Positions 57,850 to 64,000 of a DNA stretch of 64,000 nt are shown here, in pieces. Position numbers and translations under genes: made by a program. The notes below the pieces were generated by a model. It had not been told where the DNA came from. It did no database searches and worked only from the letters and a program-made list of their open reading frames with translations. This stretch comes from Pleurodeles waltl (Eukaryota > Chordata > Amphibia > Caudata > Salamandridae). The stretch spans positions 661,072,575 through 661,136,574 of the forward strand of contig NC_090451.1 in assembly GCF_031143425.1 (NCBI RefSeq), read 5' to 3'. How positions within the stretch are numbered: the first letter of the stretch is position 1; each line of letters opens with the position of its first letter.

Positions 57850-58790
57850 TGTGTCATGCACCAGACCACAAATCTATCACAAAGACATGCATATACAGTT
57901 CTCGTTAAGGGACGTCTGGTTGACAAGATGACATCAACCACCTACGTAAGCAAGCCCAGCTGTCTGCACTCAATGTCCAAGCATGTAGGTAAAGATTGTC
58001 AAGGCCTTGGTGAAGAAATATGCCCTGCTGCTGAAACAGAAGGTCCACCCAGAGGGACAGCATGAGTGGAGGAGAGATGCTCATGCTCAGTAGTTCTGGA
58101 TGCCACACACTCCATACCCAATTTGGGGCCAATAGGATGACTTGGTTTTCTTGAGAACTCAGGGCAGCCATGGTATCGGCGAGAAGGCATATAGGAGTCC
58201 AGAGATCCACTCAAGGCTGAACAAGTCTCTGAGCGAGAGACACTTTGGAAATCCCAATGCGTATAAGTGCAGACATTGCATGTTCTCGGTGGTGACGAAC
58301 AGATCAAGACAAGGTTCTTCCCATTTGTGGAGGAGAACTGCCACTCGTGATCCACTAGGCACCGGCTACTGAGCTAGTTTGCATTGAACAATCTTTCAGG
58401 TTTACACCCACAGGAAAATTCCTTTGTAGTCCAGCCATTTCCAGATGTGCAGGGCCTCCTGGCACAGGGTCCATGACCCCACTCACGCTGTTTGTTGCAG
58501 TACGACATGACAGTGGTGTTGTCTGTGAACAGCTGTACCAGCCTCCCCTTGATCTACCGAATGAAGGCTTTCAGCACCAAGCACATGACCCTCAGCTTCA
58601 GAAGATCGATACGGAGCCGGGACTCTGCTGGATAGCAGAGGGCTGTGATCTCCACCTCCCTCAGATGGCCACCCAGAAGCAATGCATCGGTCACCACTGG
58701 CAGCTCTGGATGAGAAAGGGAGAGAGGTCTGCTGGTGATCCAATCATGGTCCAGCAACCACCACTGAAGGTCATGTAGTGGATCCTAATG
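57850..58790 (-). pseudogene. DIRS-B2 RNase H and following region
   Basis: Minus-strand blocks VAVLLHKWEEPCLDLFVTTE, KCLSLRDLFSLEWISGLLYA and NQVILLAPNWVWSVWHPELL correspond to the LDLFAD / FSGIFLYAFPPIPL / MILIAPQWPRQFWYTDLLNL blocks of DIRS-A3. Upstream are RNase H traces (ALCYPAESRLRIDLLKLRVM near 58640) where the catalytic Glu region LELRA is degenerate. Frameshifted and inactive. Confidence 0.68.
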
Positions 58791-58820
58791 GGAAACAGGC
58801 GATAGCTTAACCTTCTGGCT

Positions 58821-59625
58821 TGTAGGCATGTTACCCATTCACCTAGTGACTTTTAACCTACTTAGATTCCTCTGTCTTAGCCTATTTATTTATTTCTTCC
58901 AAGATGGCTGCTATGTTTATAGTTAGGAAGATGTTTTGTTTCACATTATCAGTGTCACTCTGTGAAGGCGACACAATCAGCGTCAAAGGCAAGTGATAGA
59001 CGTAGGTATTCACATCATGTCCCTTTCCCACTTACGTGTGACAGGAACATGTACTTTTGGACTGAATTGTTTATGTAATGACCGCCCCAATCATGCCTTC
59101 TTATGTATTGTTTGGGAGCATAACTGTGTCAGGGGTCATACAAGAGCTGTATAAATACATGTCTTGCAGACAAGGTTGCAGAGTGATTCCTATCTGATGC
59201 CATCCAAGCTATCTATGTAACACGTTGCCTTGATGCATACCCAGCCTTTGGGTCCCCATGCAGTCTGATCTAGATACCTCATTCCAAGGTAATGAGGGTT
59301 GGGGGGCCACTTCTCATGGACATGGAGCAGATTAAGTTTCCCATACCCAGCTCGCTTTAGGTTAGAGATTAGGTTTCCAATGTTAGGGTATTAGGCCCTA
59401 TTTCACATCTCATGTTATTGCAAGATGGTGGGGGTCTTTATCTTCATGACTCTCCTTTTTAAAATTCGGTTTCTTGCATTGTTCATTACCCTAATTATTG
59501 CAGCCCATGCATCCTACAGTAGATTGCAGTCTTGTTAATAAAACCTACTGAAAATTGTACTGCATCTCCTTCATTGCCTGTATGTGACTGAGACTTATTA
59601 CTCATATGAGAAAAGGGTAATCTGT
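58821..59625 (+). mobile_element. ERV-like solo LTR nested in DIRS-B2
   Basis: It starts TGTAGGCATGTTACCC. It has a TATA box in GCTGTATAAATACATGTCTT (about 59147-59165) and a poly(A) signal in GTTAATAAAACC (about 59536), followed by a GT-containing tail (TTGCCTGTATGTGACTGAG). This promoter-to-poly(A) layout is that of a retroviral LTR and differs from the long family A-C LTRs. The 3' boundary and target duplication are not resolved. DIRS coding sequence lies on both sides. Confidence 0.6.
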
Positions 59626-59829
59626 TTAACCACAACTTCTGAGATCTCACACTATTGAGTCCATGCATAAATTGCCTTTTACTGTTTGGGTTTTTGGTGA
59701 GGTACTGCTTGTGAGCCAGGAGGGTTGGGACGACAGATGCAACTTGTTGGATTGGCCTAGTTGCCTACAAACAAAAGTGCTGTCATCTTTAAACCAGCAA
59801 TCTTGCCTACAGCAAGAGTCTAACTATGA

Positions 59830-61250
59830 CAGTCGTTTGCAAGGTGTTTTGAAATCTGATCATGGTTAGAGAGGTTCCTTTGCTGGTGGGCCACTGGAAA
59901 TTCAGATCCCAATGCAGAACTGTGTCCAGATTGGTTCAGATGAAGGGGAGTATCTGGGGAGTAAGGTGAGAGTTTGGTATGTTGATGGTGAACCCTAAAG
60001 ATAAGAGGTTCACTGTAGTCTGGAGGTGGATAATGACTGCCTGGGACGAACATGCCTACAACAGCCATTGATGGAGTTAGTGGAAAAATTGAACCTCTAA
60101 CCTCTGATGGTGCGCTTTCACCTCTACCATCACCGGTGAACACCCAGGGTTCACTGGTGAGAGCAAGGGGGAGACAGTAAACTGAAAATGCAGCTGTCCC
60201 ACCATGAAGCACAAACCACAAGTAGCACTGATGTGCCTGCAGGATTGGTATAAGGACATACACGTCCTACAGGTCCATCTGTAGGCCACCATCCAGTCTC
60301 CAGGATCAACGGTAGATAAGTCCTTGGCCAGTGTGAGCATCTTGAATTTTTTCATCTGGAGGAGAGTGTTGAGGGGGCACAGATCTAAAACAAGGGGATG
60401 TCCTCCGTCCTTTTGTGGCACCAGAAAGTAGAGGGGATAACCATCATGACCTACGTTTAGCACAGGCACCCTCTTAATAGCCCTTTAGGCAGATGGTCCT
60501 CCACCAGTCATTGGGCGGATGGTGGAAGGTATGGTGATATGAAAAGGAAAGGTAGGGCATACCCCTTACTAAGAATTTATAAGAACCACCTGTCCAATAT
60601 TGCAGCCTGCTAACCTGTCAAACATCATTGAACCCTGCCTCCCAGTAGATGGATGTGCTGCACTAAGGGAACGCTAAAGGGGTTTTTCAAGTGGCATGAA
60701 AGGAGTGGTGGGCAGTCCATTGATCTTGACCACTGGGGCGATGGGCATCATGGCCTCAACTGCAAAACAGCTGGGCACCTTGTTGAGGTTGGTTTGACTG
60801 ACATTACAACAGAAGCCATTAAATGAGTGGTGGACCTGATGCGTTTGGTTAGGTGGGGCAGATAAGCCCAGGAATCATGCTGTGGCCCTGCCCGCTCTCA
60901 ACCACTCTAAAGCGGTTTCTGCCTTGTCCAAAACGGATGAGACCTGCCCAAGGACATGTCCGTGAGGGACGACTGGACATTTCCTGAAAAAAATATTGAC
61001 CACAGCAACTGTTGGTGATGAATGGCTACACTAGTGCCAATGGCCACCCAATGCAATTGGTGGTGTCCAAGCCACAAGCAATTGTGGACTTGGCCACATC
61101 ACAACAGTACTGTATAGCCTGGCAAGGACAGGTGGGAGATCTTGGGCCACCAAAGGCCAGCTGCACCCCTAACTGAACAGCAAACTAGTGGATGAGAAAA
61201 TTCTCTTTTCAATCGTCTCCCCACCCATTTTGACTCCCTAATGATGTAGA
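59830..61250 (-). pseudogene. DIRS-B2 gag end and reverse transcriptase
   Basis: It begins near 61000 with a FFSGNVQSSLTDMS block parallel to the GDVQSTLMDM block of DIRS-B1. Across frames it continues to NVGHDGYPLYFLVPQKDGGH (from 60460), LTLAKDLSTVDPGDWMVAY, then LYFHIP-equivalent sequence in a shifted frame and QLHFQFTVSPLLSPVNPGCS. The catalytic YLDD block cannot be found in frame; the region near 60080 reads EVQFFH in place of the block. Inactive. Confidence 0.75.
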
Positions 61251-61300
61251 CTCAAGTCACGGTAACAGAAGTGCTGGATTTTGGGCTGCAGCACCAAGCA

Positions 61301-61734
61301 TAGGGGACTGAGGCTAATGCCACACCATGTGCCAGCCTTCAGACTAACACTTTCCAGTTAGCTAGCAGCAGAAGTAATTTGTGGCAGCCTATCACAAGAC
61401 ACTCAGCTCAGAGTCCTCATAGAAGTCGTGGTGGAACAGATCTTACCCTTTTCTCTCAGTTATACATATCTCATACATGTAAGGACAAACCAGATGCACG
61501 ATTTTGGTTCAATAGGTTTTATTGAAGCAACTGCGTTCTATGTAGAAAGGCATGAATTGCGATTATGAGGATAATGAAACACAGCGTTATTACAGCAGTG
61601 ACCAAAAATGTCAAACACAAGAAGAGTCCAACCATGCTGTCATAGTAGTGTAGTAGTGGTAGCTCTAATCCACCCTTCTGGTCCGGGGAAGAAAGCCCAA
61701 CCGCAATACCTGTGCAGAGGTAAAGAAGGATAAG
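61301..61734. other. No gene recognised
   Basis: Non-coding. TTCAATAGGTTTTATTGAAGC near 61507 carries a minus-strand AATAAA, so it may be the 3' end of another retroelement; I cannot place it. Confidence 0.35.
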
Positions 61735-62280
61735 TTACTTACCTGTAAATCCTAGTTCTCTTCCAGGGGTATCCTCATCAAAGTCATAAACATTGAATAT
61801 TCCCGCCCTTGTGCGGGGACCCCGGAGCATATATAAATTACACACATTATACATGTGTAAAACAGCAATGCAGGCTATAATGTTAAAACAGGCTAAAATG
61901 CTTTATTTCTATGAAGTTCTTTTTTTTTATTATTATTTTTTTTTATTTTATAAAATTACAATAGAGAATAAATATCTACCCAAGCCCCCAAAACTGGGCT
62001 TAGGGAAGTAAGCAGCAGTAAACTCTAGATAAATAAACTGCATTGAAAAACAATGGAGCATTCTTAGCCAATAGGCTGCATGCAGGTTAACACAGGAGAA
62101 CCATAAAAACTTTGGCACCGTGCCTTTAAGACCCTGAGCACCTCCAGTATCCCACCATGCCTCAGGGGTGAAGGAAAGGTGACAGTTGGTTCACAGTTAG
62201 GTCAGTTCTTTTTTACGGTGACAATCTGTGTAACTGATTCAAAATACAGTCTGTCCTGCACTTCTAGGAGACGTGCGTCC
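61735..62280. repeat. Terminal repeat of DIRS-A3
   Basis: Starts with TCCTAGTTCTCTTCCAGGGG, has CCCGCCCTTGTGCGGGGACC near 61801, ATAGGCTGCATGCAGGTTAA near 62081 and ATCCCACCATGCCTCAGGGG near 62149, in the same order as the left repeat of DIRS-A1. Confidence 0.8.
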
Positions 62281-62289
62281 GGGGAGGAG

Positions 62290-62420
62290 GGTGGGTTGTT
62301 TATGACTTTGATGAGGATACCCCTGGAAGAGAACTCGGATTTACAGGTAAGTAACTTATCCTTCTCTTCCAGGGGATCCTCATCAATAGTCATAAACATT
62401 GAATAGATTAGCAAGCCCAT
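62290..62420. repeat. Internal complementary region of DIRS-A3
   Basis: Two opposed arms, GTTTATGACTTTGATGAGGA (62306...) and TCCTCATCAATAGTCATAAA (62378...), together with CCCCTGGAAGAGAA / TTCTCTTCCAGGGG, form a long imperfect palindrome around TTTACAGGTAAGTAACTTAT. It repeats the outer ends of the terminal repeats, as needed for circle formation. Confidence 0.8.
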
Positions 62421-62422
62421 CC

Positions 62423-62722
62423 CTAAACTCTGCGGACTGTCACTTGGGCATCCGCTCTTGCATCTGAGTCTAAACAGTAATGTCTAGTAAACGTATGTAC
62501 AGACTTCCATGTAGCAGCCTTACAAATCTCAGATATTGGAACATTGTTAAGGAGGGCAGCAGTAGCCGCTTTTCCCCTTTTCGAATGCGCTTTAGGCCTC
62601 GCTAGTAATTGTTTATTAGCCAGCTGGTAAGTATTAACAATACAAGAAACTATCCATTTTGATATCGTTCGTTTAGATGCTGCCTCTCCTGTCCTCAAAT
62701 GACCATAATTTACAAACAAGCT
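62423..62722 (-). pseudogene. DIRS-A3 tyrosine recombinase, C-terminal part
   Basis: An open frame (62719-62423) reads FVNYGHLRTGEAASKRTISK, WIVSCI, then KAHSKRGKAATAALL (His-x-x-Arg block) and ICKAATWKSVHTFTRHYCLD, where the Tyr of HYCLD is in the position of the catalytic Tyr. It is preserved but joined, out of frame, to the recombinase N-terminus. About 250 residues, including the first catalytic Arg region (SARWVSEIKALCS in DIRS-A1), are missing. Confidence 0.85.
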
Positions 62723-63869
62723 TAAAAGCGTAAGAACGCCGCGTGGAAGGCCGTTTGGACTCTTTCAAGATGTTCATGCCCTCCTGTGAGAGCCCTAGGT
62801 GCCCATACTGCAGGAATTCAGGAGCCATGCTGTAAAGCTCAGAGAGGGTAGGTTGGGATGTAGAATCCTGCCCTCCATTCTGCTCAGAAGATCCGGTCTG
62901 CGCGGCAGCCTCCTGTGAGGTTTTTCCGATAGGTTGAGGAGATCTGTGTACCAGAATTGACGGGGCCATTGTGGCGCTATGAGAATCATTCTGGTTCTGG
63001 ATCTGTAAAGTTTGTTGATCACTGCCGGTATGAGGGGAATCGGCGGAAAAGCGTAGAGAAATATCCCTGACCAGTCGATCAACAGGGCATTCCCTCGAGA
63101 TCCCGGACGGTAGAACCTGGATGCGAAGTCTGGGCATTTCTTGTTTACTTAGTCTGCGAAGAGGTCCAGTTGAGGCCGACCCCATTGAGCGAAGATGTAT
63201 TCTGCGACTTCGCCGTGTAGGACCCAATCGTGAGCGTCCTCTAGGTGTCTGCTCAGAAAATCTGCTTCCACGTTTTGTTGACCTGGCAGGTGAACCGCTG
63301 TAAGTGACATTCCTCTGGCCAGGAGCCAATGCCATATCGCTTGGGACTCTCGAGATAGGGGTAGGGATCTCGTTCCCCCCTGTTTGTTCAAATAATACAT
63401 TGTGGTTGTATTGTCCGTTTGTATTAGGAGAGTTTTCCCCTGAATTAGTGGTATGAAAGACTTGAGAGCCAGATGGACCGCTCTGAGTTCTAGCAGATTG
63501 ATGTGGTACTGCTTTTCCTTGTCTGACCACAGGCCCTGAGCTTGAAGGGGACCCAGATGAGCCCCCCATCCCTGAAGAGACGCATCCGTTACCAGAGTGT
63601 CGGATGGAACTACCTGGTGAAACGGAGCACCCACTGACAGGTGAGGTCTGTGCATCCACCATCTCAATGACTGAAGTGCTACTGCCGGTAGTCGCACTCT
63701 GTCCTCCCAGCGACCTGTCCTTTGGCTCCAGTTGCTCTCCAATGCCTCTTGGAGGGGCCTCATGTGGAGTCTTGCATTTGGGACAATAAAAATGCATGAT
63801 GCCATGGAGCCCAGCAGCGATGTCACCTGACGTGCCGTAGGTGCGTTGGCTCTCAACAGGTCCTGACAC
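62673..63869 (-). CDS. DIRS-A3 second-frame ORF running into the recombinase N-terminus
   Basis: A 398-codon frame overlaps the RNase H frame for about 720 nt in +2 phase. It then continues alone to a recognisable recombinase start (SMAPEFLQYGHLGLSQEGMN, then RPSTRRSYAFK) and ends at the deletion junction near 62725. The overlapping part is Ser/Gly/Pro/Gln-rich and lacks known motifs. Either the recombinase ORF has a long upstream extension, as in DIRS-1 where ORFs overlap, or the frame is open by chance. The same phase is open in DIRS-A1 and A2. The true start codon is unknown. Confidence 0.5.
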   Translation of the reverse strand: MSGPVESQRTYGTSGDIAAGLHGIMHFYCPKCKTPHEAPPRGIGEQLEPKDRSLGGQSATTGSSTSVIEMVDAQTSPVSGCSVSPGSSIRHSGNGCVSSGMGGSSGSPSSSGPVVRQGKAVPHQSARTQSGPSGSQVFHTTNSGENSPNTNGQYNHNVLFEQTGGNEIPTPISRVPSDMALAPGQRNVTYSGSPARSTKRGSRFSEQTPRGRSRLGPTRRSRRIHLRSMGSASTGPLRRLSKQEMPRLRIQVLPSGISRECPVDRLVRDISLRFSADSPHTGSDQQTLQIQNQNDSHSATMAPSILVHRSPQPIGKTSQEAAAQTGSSEQNGGQDSTSQPTLSELYSMAPEFLQYGHLGLSQEGMNILKESKRPSTRRSYAFKLVCKLWSFEDRRGSI

Positions 63870-64000
63870 TTCCTGTCTATTGAGGATAGTCGTTCCTCCG
63901 AAGGATACACTCTTTGGAGTTCTGTGTTTATGATAGCTCCCAGGTAGTGAAGGTTCTGTGTTGGAATCAAGGTTGACTTTTGGTAATTGACCTGAAGACC
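63149..64000 (-). CDS. DIRS-A3 RT end and RNase H, intact frame (partial)
   Basis: A frame open from at least 63970 to 63149. It holds the end of RT (NLHYLGAIINTELQ, TSLLGSMASCIFIVPNARLH), then RNase H with all four acidic positions visible: VTDASLQGWGAHL (Asp), HINLLELRAVHLAL (Glu), LIQTDNTTTMYYLNKQGG (Asp) and LPGQQNVEADFLSR (Asp). It ends near GRPQLDLFAD, where coding continues in a further frame (FLYAFPPIPL, MILIAPQWPRQFWYTDLLN). RNase H would remove template RNA during DIRS copying. The catalytic YLDD of RT lies outside the window. This is the only RNase H here with its key residues intact. Confidence 0.88.
   Translation of the reverse strand, partial: GLQVNYQKSTLIPTQNLHYLGAIINTELQRVYPSEERLSSIDRKCQDLLRANAPTARQVTSLLGSMASCIFIVPNARLHMRPLQEALESNWSQRTGRWEDRVRLPAVALQSLRWWMHRPHLSVGAPFHQVVPSDTLVTDASLQGWGAHLGPLQAQGLWSDKEKQYHINLLELRAVHLALKSFIPLIQGKTLLIQTDNTTTMYYLNKQGGTRSLPLSRESQAIWHWLLARGMSLTAVHLPGQQNVEADFLSRHLEDAHDWVLHGEVAEYIFAQWGRPQLDLFAD

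Larger units (their letters stand above)
54330..61300 (-). mobile_element. DIRS-type retrotransposon B2, with three nested insertions
   Basis: Reading right to left on the minus strand: gag end/RT N-terminus (61.2-60.5 kb), RT (60469-59830), ERV-like LTR insertion (from 58821), RNase H part (58780-57850), LINE insertion (about 57700-55950), recombinase (55860-55150), palindromic MITE (54977-55131), terminal repeat (to 54330). Coding blocks match DIRS-B1. All are broken. Confidence 0.72.
61735..64000 (-). mobile_element. DIRS-type retrotransposon A3, best-preserved, cut by window edge
   Basis: Right to left: RT end and RNase H (intact frame), recombinase (internally deleted), internal complementary region and terminal repeat ending at 61735 (TTACCTGTAAATCCTAGTTC). 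Sequence agrees with DIRS-A1 and A2 in every domain. The rest of the RT and gag lie beyond 64000. Confidence 0.88.

Noticed and set aside
1..64000. CRISPR arrays, operons, ribosome binding sites, prophage or plasmid features
   Set aside because: The sequence is vertebrate nuclear DNA with splice sites and retroelements; no regular spacer-repeat array or bacterial gene order is present.

Overview
This window is vertebrate nuclear DNA from a very repeat-rich genome. The combination points to an amphibian, most likely a salamander or newt. The signs are several DIRS-type tyrosine-recombinase retrotransposons, 2-3 kb Gypsy-type LTRs, palindromic miniature elements beginning GGCCCATATTTATA, a tRNA-derived SINE and LINE fragments, all nested in one another, with very little host coding sequence. 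The species is inference; nothing in the sequence names it.

Layout. 1-538: non-coding, with a 64-bp tandem duplication. 538-3161: long solo LTR (family A, + strand). 3162-12.4 kb: the 3' end of an unidentified host gene, with an intron tail, a Ser-rich last exon (4977-5528), a probable 6.9-kb 3' UTR and tandem poly(A) signals at 12385-12400. 13.4-21.6 kb: a DIRS element (DIRS-A1, + strand) with inverted terminal repeats, split by a second family-A LTR (16948-19758, - strand). 22.4-27.0 kb: a pile of LTR fragments with a nested SINE, a nested hAT element and a Gypsy internal fragment. 27.3-33.8 kb: DIRS-B1 (+), split by a third kind of long LTR. 33.9-37.5 kb: truncated DIRS-A2 (-). 38.4-39.1 kb: a degenerate minisatellite. 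About 41.9-48.65 kb: a relatively repeat-poor island that looks like a small multi-exon host gene. It has CCAAT boxes, a TATA-like box, a pyrimidine start, very short exons with good splice signals and a final AATAAA, and is probably non-coding. 49.6-50.0 kb: possible LINE fragment. 51.9-54.15 kb: Gypsy remnant with zinc knuckle, protease and integrase but no reverse transcriptase. 54.3-61.3 kb: DIRS-B2 (-), interrupted by a palindromic element, a LINE and an ERV-like LTR. 61.7 kb to the window end: DIRS-A3 (-), the best-preserved copy, cut off by the window edge.

How the parts work together. In DIRS elements a gag-like protein, a reverse transcriptase/RNase H and a tyrosine recombinase act together to copy the element and insert it as circular DNA. 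Here almost every copy is damaged by stops, lost catalytic residues, internal deletions or insertions. The most notable signal is that three DIRS-A copies keep the same second reading frame open across the RT/RNase H region, and in DIRS-A3 that frame runs on into the recombinase. This matches the overlapping-ORF layout known for DIRS-1. I did not find a clearly new biological system. The best leads are this overlapping frame, the short-exon transcription unit at 42-48.6 kb and the palindromic element family.
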